Positions 44,127 to 53,579 of a stretch of DNA of 64,000 nucleotides are shown here, piece by piece. The notes beneath the pieces were generated by a model. The model did not search any database and was not told where the DNA came from. It saw nothing but the letters and a program-made list of their open reading frames with translations. Each line of letters begins with the position of its first letter. Position 1 is the first letter of the stretch. Position numbers and translations under genes: made by a program. This DNA is from an uncultured Brevibacillus sp. (GTDB lineage Bacteria > Bacillota > Bacilli > Brevibacillales > Brevibacillaceae): the NCBI RefSeq assembly GCF_947502445.1, contig NZ_CANMZW010000015.1, positions 55,199-119,198 of the forward strand, written 5' to 3'.

Positions 44127-44526
44127 TCTGGCCTCTCCTTACTCACTGTTTATTTGATATGGATACAATAACTTGCGGATTTAAACTGAATGTAAACTGG
44201 CTGATATTTTTCCATTTTAGGGCTTTTTGTTTGGTACTAACACCTACATGAGAAGGGGGAGGGCATCAGTCTGGAGGCGGATGAAAGTCGGTCGGTATTT
44301 CGAATGCTGCAACCAAATGAGTTAACTTTCGTTAGCAGACAGTATCAAAGGCGTGACGTATGTTAGAGGTGCCCGTTGTAAAAACTTTCTTATCCGTTGA
44401 TGGAACGCCGTGTGCGATGAAAGTCGCCCGCACGGTGTAGGCTCGAACGAAACCCTTGCTGAAAAAAAGGGATAAGTCGAGAATAGCGAACCACCAGCAA
44501 CTGCTAGCATTATAAGTGGGGGTGAC
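44127..44526. other. spacer with a probable group II intron RNA scrap
   Basis: Contains the exporter promoter side and then, at 44395-44480, a segment with ACGCCGTGTGCGATGAAAGT followed by CGCCCGCACGG, forming a bulged stem. This pattern is seen in the RNA part of bacterial group II introns next to the intron ORF. No intron ORF or ends are present. A second GATGAAAGTCGGTCGG string lies at 44280. I see no other gene here. Confidence 0.4.
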
Positions 44527-44796
44527 TTGAGCATTATCACTATTCGTTTTGATAAAGCTTTATCCGCCGAAACACTTGCTAAGGAAAAAGTGGTGAAATC
44601 GTTTGGATATGCGGACGAAGAATGGAGCAGTATTTCTGTGCAATTCATCATGTGGGATAATTCTAATCCCAGCAACCCACAGCTATCCATTAAAACCGAT
44701 TTTTCAGGTTATTTTCCTGAAGGAAGGTTTGTTACCTTTATTGATGGAGCAATAAAGGATATTCACGGAAATATTATTACTCGAACAACACCGTAA
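44527..44796 (+). CDS. single Big_5 (SbsA Ig-like) domain ORF, possibly a gene fragment
   Basis: 89 residues from a TTG start, with GGGGGTGAC just upstream. The sequence ITIRFDKALSAETLAKEK, QLSIKTDFSGYFPEGRFVTF and DGAIKDIHGNIITRTTP has the shape of one bacterial Ig-like domain of the SbsA/Big_5 type, which normally occur as repeats in S-layer or surface proteins. There is no signal peptide. Either a small intracellular relative or the stranded end of a larger gene, since it directly follows the intron-like scrap. Confidence 0.55.
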   Translation: MSIITIRFDKALSAETLAKEKVVKSFGYADEEWSSISVQFIMWDNSNPSNPQLSIKTDFSGYFPEGRFVTFIDGAIKDIHGNIITRTTP

Positions 44797-45018
44797 AAAG
44801 CTAAATCCATCGACGGCCCTCGGGATTCCCGGGGGTTATTTTTAGCGTAGAGACTTCGACTTTGAAGACTCTCTCCTTGTTTGACATATCGCGAGGGAAT
44901 TGGAAATAATTGCACAAAATTGAAATGTTAACTTTTTGTAACTGTTTTTAAATTTCTGATGAATTAACATTTCCTTATTGAAGATGAAATTCTCTTAAAA
45001 GACTGAGGGGTACAACTT

Positions 45019-45435
45019 ATGAGAAAACGAATTGGGTATATCAGTGTGGCAATACTACTTGTTGTTCTCATGATTTTTTACTCTATTTATCAGTCTCCAA
45101 TTCAAGTAGTAGAAACAGCAATCCAAAACATTAAAAACGGTTCTAATAAAAATGTAAATCTTAAGCCTGAGGATGTTGCGAAGATCAACTCATTTTTCTC
45201 ATCTGTAAATGACAATCGACTTGGTAAACTTGAGGTAACATATAGAGAAGTAGGAATTTCAAATAACCAGAGTCAAGTAATCGCAGACTTTCAAGTGGTA
45301 GTATACAAGGAGGATCATTCAGTAAATAAAATATTCGGTGGAAATCTTCTGTTTTCCCTACATAAAAGCTCACTCCTCCATTGGAAAATCGAACATGTTG
45401 ATATCGGTCAGAACATAGAGGAAGTGAAGTCATAG
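45019..45435 (+). CDS. small membrane-anchored extracytoplasmic protein, family not recognised
   Basis: 138 residues. An N-terminal membrane anchor MRKRIGYISVAILLVVLMIF is followed by about 110 outer residues beginning SPIQVVETAIQNIKNGSNKN and including VTYREVGISNNQSQVIADFQ and LLHWKIEHVDIGQN. The shape is that of a small single-domain NTF2/DUF4878-like sensor, but I cannot place it. GAGGGG precedes the ATG at 45019. Single gene with a strong terminator. Confidence 0.72.
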   Translation: MRKRIGYISVAILLVVLMIFYSIYQSPIQVVETAIQNIKNGSNKNVNLKPEDVAKINSFFSSVNDNRLGKLEVTYREVGISNNQSQVIADFQVVVYKEDHSVNKIFGGNLLFSLHKSSLLHWKIEHVDIGQNIEEVKS

Positions 45436-45534
45436 CTGAAGCCATCGTTTTCATTAGCTTGCTGGGTATCGTTATTTCAATAAAAACAGTAGTCAATCTA
45501 AGTCTTTATTTTCAATGAACATCTATGTTCATGA

Positions 45535-45579
45535 AAAAAGACCTTTTCAAAAGAAAAATACTTTTGAAAAGGTCTCTTT
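45535..45579 (+). terminator. intrinsic terminator
   Basis: AAAAGACCTTTTCAAAAG pairs with CTTTTGAAAAGGTCT and is followed by a short T run. A-rich 5' side makes it usable from both directions. Confidence 0.8.
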
Positions 45580-45667
45580 GTTAGGTTGAGCATAATAGGA
45601 TTGTATCGAGTCGCTTACTTCCAATTATTTCAATTAATCACAAGGATTTCTCCCGTCTTTTTGTCTT

Positions 45668-46275
45668 CTATAGAATACTCTCGTTTCTCGCCAGTTCAAT
45701 CGCTTCTTCCCGGTTGCTGACCCCGAGCTTCGAGTAAAGGGTGGAACAGTAATTCCGTACCGTTCCCTCCGATAAATATAGTTTGGTGGCAATCGATTTG
45801 TAACGCAGCCCATCAGATAAAAGCTGTAAAATTTCCCTTTCCCGTTTCGTCAATCCATACGGATCATTCGGACTGTACTTCTCTAACTGCTCACGTTGGC
45901 GCTTCATCTCTTCGAATACACGTGTCGCGATCGACTGATCAAGCCACGTTCCCCCGCTATAGATAAGCTTCATCGCTTCCATCATCTCTTTTGGACGAGT
46001 AGACTTCAGCATATATCCTTCCGCCCCATGCTCCAGTGCTGTTGCTGCCTGTACCGAATCCTCAAACGTTGTCATGATTACAATCTTCATGTTCGGCCAG
46101 CGTTCTTTCATTTGAAGGAAGGTCGCAAGTCCGTTCATCCCTTGCATGTGCACGTCCATTAACACGATATCCGGCTGGTGTCGCTCACATTGTTCTAATG
46201 CTTCTTGCCCATCACTAGCTGTACCAACAACGATAAAGTTGTCCTGCTGGGTTAAGAGACGGAGAATATTGGTCT
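45668..46275 (-). pseudogene. LuxR/NarL-type response regulator, 5' truncated
   Basis: The receiver is present from about NILRLLTQQDNFIVVG, with the phospho-acceptor Asp in VLMDVHMQGMNG, KIVIMTTF and the Lys of GYMLKSTRP. A LuxR helix-turn-helix ends it (GLTKREREILQLLSDGLRYK, SEGTVRNYCSTLYSKLGVSN). The first ~20 residues with the acidic pocket (DD) are missing, as the sequence runs into a beta-lactamase-like gene on the opposite strand. An internal ATG at 46165 could give a shorter protein without a full receiver. Its kinase is not in the window. Confidence 0.7.
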
Positions 46276-47184
46276 TATGCAGCGGGTGTAGCCAACCTCG
46301 ATCATAAAAATCCGATGGAGCCAGACTTTACTTTCCGTATTGGCAGTGTCACAAAGGCGTTTGTTGCTACCCTTGTCTTACAGTTGGCTCAGGAGAAAAA
46401 GCTGAATCTGGATGACTCGGTAGAAAAATGGCTCCCAGGTGTGGTAAAGGGCAATGGGTATGACGGCAACAAAATCACGATTCGTATGTTATTGAACCAA
46501 ACGAGCGGGATTGCAAGCTATACGAGTACAGAAATGCGGTACGCTACCTCATTCCCTCAATATACCGTTGATGACCTTGTACGTATGGGACTGGCTAAGC
46601 CGCCAGTATTTCAACCAGGAGCTGGCTGGGACTACTCTAATACAAATACAGTGCTAGCTGGTCTTGTTATTCAGAAGGTGACAGGAGAAACGTACGATGT
46701 GCAGATTAAGAAACGGATCCTTGACCCGCTTCAGATGACAGATACATGCTTTAGTGGTAGTAATCCCAAAATCCCGGGCCAGCATGCAACAGGCTATAAC
46801 ATGAATCAGGCAGGGAAACTGTATGATTTCACAGAGTATAATCCTTCATGGGCGAATGCTGCGGGGGAAATGATCTCGACAGGAAAAGATTTGACCACCT
46901 TTTTTAGTGCGCTTTTGGGTGGGAAACTATTAAGTGACGAGATGATGAAGCAGATGACAGCAGGTGTGGACTCACCTATTGGCAAATATGGACTTGGAAT
47001 TTTTAAGGTGACTCTGCCGAACGGAAAGACCTATTGGGGACATGGCGGCGGCATTCATGGGTTTGAAACGCTAGCGGGTGGTACCTTAGGCGGGAAGGAT
47101 ATTTTGGTGACGAACATTAATGCGGTTGGTCCAGAACCTGTCGTCGCTAATCAAGCCATGTTCGAAAAGGAATTTAGCCGTTGA
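46256..47184 (+). pseudogene. serine beta-lactamase/DD-peptidase-like protein, 5' truncated
   Basis: Coding similarity begins before the ATG at 46315, with RDGEYWSYAAGVANLDHKNP, so the signal peptide and first strands have been lost. Retained motifs: SxxK in FRIGSVTKAFVATLV, YSN in GAGWDYSNTNTVLAG, and HGGG in YWGHGGGIHGFET. This is the class C-like/serine hydrolase family (DD-carboxypeptidase or beta-lactamase). From 46315 a protein of 289 residues could be made, but without secretion signal or a visible ribosome site. It is fused head-to-head with the truncated response regulator. Confidence 0.7.
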
Positions 47185-47194
47185 GTTAAAAAGG

Positions 47195-47252
47195 AAAAAT
47201 GATAGAAGGCTTTTGCTTTGGGAACTCCAAGAGCAATAAGCCTTTTTCCTTT
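47195..47252 (+). terminator. intrinsic terminator after the beta-lactamase-like gene
   Basis: AAGGAAAAA...GGCTTTTGC pairs with GCAATAAGCCTTTTTCCTT in a long interrupted stem ending in T-rich sequence. Confidence 0.65.
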
Positions 47253-47498
47253 TCAGCTCTTATTCATAAATTTATTTATCGATACACTTTCCGATGATAT
47301 TAATGACCATACAGATGTCTTACCCCTATTATATTTTATAGCTTTTTAGGCTAACCTCCTATGTTCCTTGCTTTTTGTATTGTTGACCGAGTTGTCTACG
47401 CCAAGTAGCACTCTTTCCCTCGCAGAAATGAACTCAAGTCGTCCCCTACAGACTGAAATGTTCATATCCTCGGTTGGCAACCATCCTCAAAAAATCGA

Positions 47499-47523
47499 AA
47501 ACCCCTGATTTCTCAAGGGGTTC
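47499..47523 (-). terminator. intrinsic terminator of the DUF1697 gene
   Basis: AACCCCT pairs with AGGGGTT. On the - strand it is followed by TTCGATTTTTTG. It lies 80 bases after the stop at 47604. Confidence 0.65.
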
Positions 47524-47603
47524 AAAGTCTATCATATAGTGGATCAAAATAGGATTGTATTCACTCAAAAAAGGATTCATCTCTTAGATGATGAATTCCG
47601 CAT

Positions 47604-48161
47604 TCATCCTATCCATTGTTTTTCTGCTGCCAGCATAAGCTCATATATTTTACGTGTCGTATTTACATTCCTGCCCGTCATCTGTTGATACAATTTCGTA
47701 CCAACCAACTTTTTCATGCTGCCTTTCGTCACGTTTATTTTGTCAATCGCCCATAGAATCGCACCTGGAGCATACTTCACCGTTTCGATCTCCGGTTTGA
47801 AGGTCAGCTGATCGAGAATGGATTCGTCATTGATATCTTCCCATAAAAAAAGGACGTCGCTCCTCATTTTATCATCGTTTGTCCATGTTTCAGGAAGCGA
47901 GGACATTACTTTCTTCATGTCTTCTAAACTAAGCACCAGCACCTTGATATGCAATCCGAAGGTATTCAGAATAGCTTTTTCGAGAATTTGCGCTATATCC
48001 ATTTTGGAGTGTTCGATGGTTGTAAAAATAATATTTCCCGAATTGATATAAGTTACAACGTTTTTCATTCCGGCCTGCTCGAATGATTTTTTAAGTATTT
48101 TCATATCTACTTTGTTTTTGCCGCCGACATTGATCCCGCGGAGCAGAGCAGTATAGACCAT
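47604..48161 (-). CDS. DUF1697 family protein
   Basis: 185-residue cytosolic protein of DUF1697, function unknown. It opens with the family signature YTALLRGINVGGKNKVDM and has VVTYINSGNIIFTT, DVLFLWEDIN and the C-terminal MTGRNVNTTRKIYELM. The ATG at 48161 follows CAGGAGGTAATT, which rules out the earlier in-frame start at 48185. It is the gene next to the 3' end of the Wadjet operon on the same strand, 240 bases downstream of it; it has its own ribosome site and is probably unrelated to defence. Confidence 0.92.
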   Translation of the reverse strand: MVYTALLRGINVGGKNKVDMKILKKSFEQAGMKNVVTYINSGNIIFTTIEHSKMDIAQILEKAILNTFGLHIKVLVLSLEDMKKVMSSLPETWTNDDKMRSDVLFLWEDINDESILDQLTFKPEIETVKYAPGAILWAIDKINVTKGSMKKLVGTKLYQQMTGRNVNTTRKIYELMLAAEKQWIG

Positions 48162-48402
48162 AATTACCTCCTGGATTGGTATCATTTCAGAAGGAAGTTA
48201 TTTATCCTTGAATATCAATGGTAACAAAAAATACCTACAAAACATATGGCAGAAGAATGCTAAGTGCTATCTGGAATTTTTTCCAAATCAAGGATTGCGG
48301 TCCCAATTTTAAGTTGTCTGCATTTCAGCTGCGCTGCATGTTCATGTATGGTGATGCATAGTGTCTAATTTGTAATGCAATTATGACCATCAATAATAAT
48401 TA

Positions 48403-51400
48403 TCAAAGAAAACTGAGCTGTTCATGCTCACTCAGCCTTATTAGCGCAACTGGATCGTAATCACGGAAATAGGCTTGTCGAATCTCTCGCTCTTTGGTCA
48501 TGATCAGCACATCGCCGCTTGTGGATTCGCGTAAACGGCAGCTGTAAACGATCGGGAAGTAATCCCGGATAAATTTGCCTTCCGCGTGCGCCGTCAAGGC
48601 AATGAGCTGGAATCCTAGCTCATCAGCGATAAAGAAAACCGGATCGAGTACATGCTCGCTGGATGCTTTCCCAAATGGATTGTCGACGATTACCGTACGA
48701 TAACGTTTGCCGTGCTGAGCGATATGTTGACGCTTCTCTGCCAAGTAATTAAGAATCCCCAGGAAGAGCGTCATATTCTTGCTCCATTTTTCTCCACCTG
48801 ACCACTTGTTGGATTCCTCCCAGGAGGATAGCGCCCCGCTTACTCTCCCATCCCTACTCACCTTGCGACATTTCACCCTGATGCTATCGCTGCCCATGAC
48901 AATGCCTAACAGCGATTTGGATTGCAGAGAAGTGAGGATGAACTTCTTAATCTTACCGAGATCGTCATTTCCCTCCATATCTTTAAAGTTTTCGTGATCC
49001 AAATGCAGCAGCATCCAGTCGATATGATTGCGGAGGAGTTGTTTGCCAACCTCTTCTTTCCATTCAGGTACATGGAAGTGGAATATTTCTTTTCTTCCGC
49101 TGTCAATCTTTACACTCGTCTTCTTCGGAATCGTCAACATCTCGATGGCGATGCGTTGCAGATGTGTGTGCACGATGGTAATGAAATCTTGTAGTTCCTT
49201 GTCCCTTCCTTGCAAATTATCCTCAAGAATCCGAATGCTGGCTGCAATGGTTTTGCTCATATTGCCTGCCCAGTCTTCTACCTCCACGAATTCATGTTTG
49301 TTTTCGATCCCCGCAATCGCTGTCTTTTGCAACTTGATATTATGAATCGAGTTTTCGCAAAAACGTTTAAATCGTGCTTTTTCCTCCCCGACTCTCTTGA
49401 ATTCCTTTTCTGCTTGAAGATGTTTTTCTTCCAGATCATACAACCGTTTTAGCGTGATCCGCATTCGCTGATACGTAAACGTAAGCGCGTCATCCTCTGT
49501 TAAAGAAATGTCCTGAACCTGTAACGTTAAGAAGGAGTACGATTCATTCTTTATCTCAAGCTTGCGGATAACCTCATCGATCTCCTTTATCGCATGCTGG
49601 AAACGTTTTTCTTGTGCGTGCAGATACTCTTTTCTGGAAGTCGCTGCTTTCTCTTCTTGCTCCAGCCTGGACCAAACATCTTCCAAATTATCCGCGAACT
49701 CGTCAATCTCTTGCTCCGTAAACTTCTCTGCGAATTGCTTTTTCATATTTTCAAACAGAACGCCAGCACCTGCAGCTTGGCTGTGCAGCTTTTCTGCATT
49801 TTCCCTGAGTGTGGACAATTCCGATTTTAATTGCTTCATCTTAACTGCAAGCCGCTGCAATTGGGCAGATCCATCCAGAGGAAACCGCGCATTGGGCTCA
49901 AGTGGTTGAGACACTTTGGTTTGAATGATTTCCATCGCATTATCATGCTCAAGAATCTCATTTCGGTAGCGCTCGATCTGCTTTTCCAAATCCGTTCTAC
50001 TGGATTGCTGTTTCCGCAGCAATGCCTCAAGCCCCTCAAGTTCTGTTCGCATTCTCTCAAGTGAATATCGCGGGGAAAGCGGCAAATATGCAGCCACGTG
50101 CTGATACAGCCACTCCCCTTGCAGCTTTGCCAATTCATTCCGCTTATCCGCCATCTCATTGCGAAACTCCTCGATCTGTTCCTCCAGTATTTGAATGGAG
50201 CGGACAAATTGGGTAAATTGGCGTTGCAGCTGTTCTATTTTGAATGTGATCTCATCACCGGTTTTTTTGGCAACCTCTCGCTCTTGTTTCAAGAGCAGAT
50301 ATTCCTTTGCATCTTGTATGCGATACGCAAGATGCTGCTCGCGATTCATTTCGTCGGACAATTTATCCTTATAGGCTTTCCACTCCGTTTCATACTTTTT
50401 GGCATCCGCTTTCCTTTTGGCGATTTCTTTCTGAAGATCATTTTCCTTCTCCAGCAGCCGATCACGTTGCTGTTTCCATTCCCGGTATTCTTCCTGAGGA
50501 TAGCGGAAAATGAAGCGCAGCACTTGGCTGTTCAGTTGCAGCAATTGTTGATACTCCTTCTCCTTTTGTTTGCGAAGCTGGACAACTTCTTCCGCTCTCT
50601 TCTGTATCTCAAGCTTCCAACTGGCAAACTGATCCTCGTTCAGATTGCACCGCCAATGTGCCGGTATGATTTCTCTGAATTTGTTTGTGTACGTTTCAGG
50701 TGACTCAAGCAACTCTTTTACTTCCTGAAGACTCATTACAAAAACCGGATTGCGCAGTTGATCCGCATGTTTTTTTACCCGATGCACAACCTGCTCAATT
50801 TCTGTTTCCGTAGTAATCAGCAATGCTGCCCAGTAGGGAAAGCGTTCATACTGGCTGTCCAAAGATAACTCGCCGTTTTGTCGTACCGTTTCTTGAAGAA
50901 ATTGCGTCCCAGTCTCAAGGTAATGAAACGCGTCCTTCCATTTGCCAACGAGTGCTGCCAATTCAGGGTCAGCAAGGAAAACCGCGCTTTTCAAATAATC
51001 ATCGCTCAATCTGGTAGCCACTCGTTCCTGCTGCATGGTCTCTTCTTTTTCCCGTTCCAGCAGAGCGACCTTGTCTGTGACCATTTGCTTCACAGTTTCC
51101 TGTTTGGTATAGAGAGAATCCAGATAACCCAATCGTGGAAAATGAATCTTTACGTCCGCCATCACGGCTTCCTGCTGCTGTTCTGCTTCCGTGCACTTCA
51201 TGTTCCAACGATTGTATTGTTCCTGTAACGCTGCTACGTCTTTTTGTGCCTCTTCCAGCCACTCGGTCAAATATTCTGTTTGTTTCTCGCAATCGTGGAT
51301 ATGCTGCAAGTAAAGTTGTTGAGTGGTCATTGTTTTTTCTATCTCGCCTTGCCAGACTGTGATCGATTCTTCCACGCTTTCCCGCAACGGGTTGTCCAAA

Positions 51401-52848
51401 ATTTTATGAGCGATTTTATCCATCTGACGTGCAGTCTGTTCAAGCTGCTGCTGTATAGCTGCATACCCTTGCTTCTTCTTTTCAATATTGCTTCGCTCTT
51501 GTTCACTTTCCGCTTGCTTATGCTTTCTTTGATCGAGCAATGCTGTCATTTGGCTGCGCAAATAGGTCTCTTCCTGCTTCAGCACTTTCTCGGCGTCTGT
51601 ATAGAAGCCGCGAATCTCTCTTTTCGTTTTCTCTACTTCGTCTATTATATGAGCAATATCTTGCTCTTCATCCAAAGCCTTCAACTGTGTTTCAGCCAAG
51701 CCTTTTTTCTCTGCCGCCTCCCGCCTTTTTGCGTTAAATCTGGCGAATTCCAAAGAATACTGCTGATGCTCGAGCTGATCGAGCTCCTTCTGTTTTTCGT
51801 CCAGCTGTTCCTTTTCACGTTTCCACTCTAAAACACTTTCCTGCCAGACATGTTCCTGCAAAGCGATGTTTCTCGAAGCTTTCTTGCGCTCAATTACCCA
51901 CAGTTCCTCGTTCGTATTGGAAAGCTGGTTCTCTAGCAGTGCAAGCTCGTCCTGCGTCTGCACATGTTCAATTTTAGCTTGGTTGAACAGAGCTTTGCTC
52001 CACTCCTTTTCCCGTTCAAACAACGCCTTCGCTTTATCGTACTGAGAAAACACATTGCTATATTGCTGGATTTGCGCCTCCAACAGCTTGCACTCCTGAA
52101 TCTGCGAGCGCAGTTGCTTGCTCATCTTGAACTGTTCTCGCTGCTTTTCAAAAATTTCTGCAAAAGCATCGCCATTATTGCCGTCGATTCCTTGTTCTAC
52201 GGCCGGTATCAGCAATTGGGAGACGAGTTGGTCTGTTGTTTTGCAGTCATCGAAAAAGTTCTCCACACCGCCTTCCGTGCTGTTTATCACTGCGATATTG
52301 TGCCATTCCCTGGGAATGATCTGGAAATGCGTCTCTACATGGGCATGGTATTCTTTTTTCGTATCAAACGTATGAGCATTCAGATACTGAGCACTCATAG
52401 ATGCGTAATATTCCTGCATTTCCCCTTTATCTGCAGGACGGCTTTTCCCTTTGATCCCTTCTTTGGCAAAGGGGAGGTTTTCGATTGAATGTGGACTTCC
52501 TTCGTCATACTCAAAAACATAGCGTAACGAATCCAGTTGATCGTTATGAATAAAAAGCGTGACAGCTGTCAGCGCATAACGGCGCGGTGAATCATTCAGG
52601 ATCCATTCGATTGCAATATGGGCAGGCGTTCCAGACAGCGAGAGTGTTTCCCGGATTCGCCTGCCTGCCATATCTGTATGCGGCAGAATAGCCTGCAAAG
52701 CCGTTTGGATAAAAACAGTTTTTCCTCCGCCGTTTTCCAGCAATATGGCGCTATTATGGCCATCGAAAAGGAAAAGTTCATCATTGTACCTCTTGCTGCC
52801 ACCTTCATAGATGACATTGGTGAAACGGATTTTGGAGATAACAGGCAT
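48403..52848 (-). CDS. jetC: Wadjet SMC-type ATPase JetC
   Basis: 1481-residue SMC-like motor of the Wadjet system, related to MukB/MksB. It loops plasmid DNA by ATP-driven extrusion. The N-terminal Walker A is LLENGGGKTVFIQ (Gly40-Thr44). A very long coiled coil rich in E, K and Q spans about residues 240-1230 with a hinge-like break near the middle. The C-terminal signature is KWSGGEKWSKNM (Ser1350), and the Walker B region is YRTVIVDNPFGKASS (Asp1389), where Asn follows the Asp. A His switch-like LTAHAEGKFI follows. ATG 52848 overlaps the jetB stop; AAGGAGGAAGC precedes. Last gene of the operon; intact. Confidence 0.95.
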   Translation of the reverse strand: MPVISKIRFTNVIYEGGSKRYNDELFLFDGHNSAILLENGGGKTVFIQTALQAILPHTDMAGRRIRETLSLSGTPAHIAIEWILNDSPRRYALTAVTLFIHNDQLDSLRYVFEYDEGSPHSIENLPFAKEGIKGKSRPADKGEMQEYYASMSAQYLNAHTFDTKKEYHAHVETHFQIIPREWHNIAVINSTEGGVENFFDDCKTTDQLVSQLLIPAVEQGIDGNNGDAFAEIFEKQREQFKMSKQLRSQIQECKLLEAQIQQYSNVFSQYDKAKALFEREKEWSKALFNQAKIEHVQTQDELALLENQLSNTNEELWVIERKKASRNIALQEHVWQESVLEWKREKEQLDEKQKELDQLEHQQYSLEFARFNAKRREAAEKKGLAETQLKALDEEQDIAHIIDEVEKTKREIRGFYTDAEKVLKQEETYLRSQMTALLDQRKHKQAESEQERSNIEKKKQGYAAIQQQLEQTARQMDKIAHKILDNPLRESVEESITVWQGEIEKTMTTQQLYLQHIHDCEKQTEYLTEWLEEAQKDVAALQEQYNRWNMKCTEAEQQQEAVMADVKIHFPRLGYLDSLYTKQETVKQMVTDKVALLEREKEETMQQERVATRLSDDYLKSAVFLADPELAALVGKWKDAFHYLETGTQFLQETVRQNGELSLDSQYERFPYWAALLITTETEIEQVVHRVKKHADQLRNPVFVMSLQEVKELLESPETYTNKFREIIPAHWRCNLNEDQFASWKLEIQKRAEEVVQLRKQKEKEYQQLLQLNSQVLRFIFRYPQEEYREWKQQRDRLLEKENDLQKEIAKRKADAKKYETEWKAYKDKLSDEMNREQHLAYRIQDAKEYLLLKQEREVAKKTGDEITFKIEQLQRQFTQFVRSIQILEEQIEEFRNEMADKRNELAKLQGEWLYQHVAAYLPLSPRYSLERMRTELEGLEALLRKQQSSRTDLEKQIERYRNEILEHDNAMEIIQTKVSQPLEPNARFPLDGSAQLQRLAVKMKQLKSELSTLRENAEKLHSQAAGAGVLFENMKKQFAEKFTEQEIDEFADNLEDVWSRLEQEEKAATSRKEYLHAQEKRFQHAIKEIDEVIRKLEIKNESYSFLTLQVQDISLTEDDALTFTYQRMRITLKRLYDLEEKHLQAEKEFKRVGEEKARFKRFCENSIHNIKLQKTAIAGIENKHEFVEVEDWAGNMSKTIAASIRILEDNLQGRDKELQDFITIVHTHLQRIAIEMLTIPKKTSVKIDSGRKEIFHFHVPEWKEEVGKQLLRNHIDWMLLHLDHENFKDMEGNDDLGKIKKFILTSLQSKSLLGIVMGSDSIRVKCRKVSRDGRVSGALSSWEESNKWSGGEKWSKNMTLFLGILNYLAEKRQHIAQHGKRYRTVIVDNPFGKASSEHVLDPVFFIADELGFQLIALTAHAEGKFIRDYFPIVYSCRLRESTSGDVLIMTKEREIRQAYFRDYDPVALIRLSEHEQLSFL

Positions 52849-53579
52849 CAAGCTTCCTCCTTCCGACTTTCCAGGGAGGAAATAAATTCGAGTATCCCCC
52901 GGTTGTATTCCGTATCCATATAGTATCGCTGCACTATCGTTTGCGCTTTTTCAGTCAAAGTGATCTCCTGATTGCCCAGATCGGTTATAAGCTCTTGCTG
53001 CATCAGGAAGTTTTGCACCTGTGACAAGAAACCCAGTCTGCTATTCGTCCGTCCATCCTGCTGTTTGGATGTCTCCCTCAGGTCATCGATCGCATCCCAT
53101 TTTTCGACCAACTGACTCCAGTTGAACTCGAATTCCGCGTCCAGCCTCTGCAAGGACTCCTGATCATGCTCCTTAAGCGCCTGAATTCGGGCGTCTACAC
53201 TTTCGAGCCAATTGAACATAGTGATGAAATCACGAGTAATGTTGTGGGAATGATAGCTGTCGTAGAACTCGCCGAACAGCACAAGAATTGCCACATACAT
53301 CAGGTAGAGGTCGATGTTTTTCGCTTTAGCAGAGAGGTACTCCTTTTTCACGGTCGAATTCTTGATATGAAAAGGAGAAGCAACTGCAACCGGTACCAGA
53401 TAGAGCTTGTCTCCCGCCGGAATAATCGTGCAATCCACCTCTTGGGCAAATTGGTCAACCAGCCCTCTCAACATGTCATTGGCAAAATACTGCCGCATCC
53501 TTTCGATATCCGCTTGACCATCACGGCTAAGCTGACTATAGAGTTGGAAAGCTGCCATCACCTGCTCATTCTCATACAT
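52848..53579 (-). CDS. jetB: Wadjet MukE-like subunit JetB (DUF4194)
   Basis: 243-residue winged-helix protein of the DUF4194 family, the KITE subunit that binds the kleisin JetA, as MukE binds MukF. Features: ANDMLRGLVDQFAQEVDCTI near residue 29, KLYLVPVAVASPF, YLMYVAILVLFGEFYDS in the middle, and NFLMQQELITDLGNQEITLT at the C-terminal winged helix. It overlaps jetA by eight bases and jetC by the ATG/TGA junction, so the subunits are translationally coupled. Confidence 0.93.
   Translation of the reverse strand: MYENEQVMAAFQLYSQLSRDGQADIERMRQYFANDMLRGLVDQFAQEVDCTIIPAGDKLYLVPVAVASPFHIKNSTVKKEYLSAKAKNIDLYLMYVAILVLFGEFYDSYHSHNITRDFITMFNWLESVDARIQALKEHDQESLQRLDAEFEFNWSQLVEKWDAIDDLRETSKQQDGRTNSRLGFLSQVQNFLMQQELITDLGNQEITLTEKAQTIVQRYYMDTEYNRGILEFISSLESRKEEA

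Larger units (their letters stand above)
47185..47603. other. intergenic spacer with two terminators
   Basis: Holds the hairpins at 47195-47252 and 47499-47523. The stretch between them is AT-rich, with no coding sequence I can support. Confidence 0.6.
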
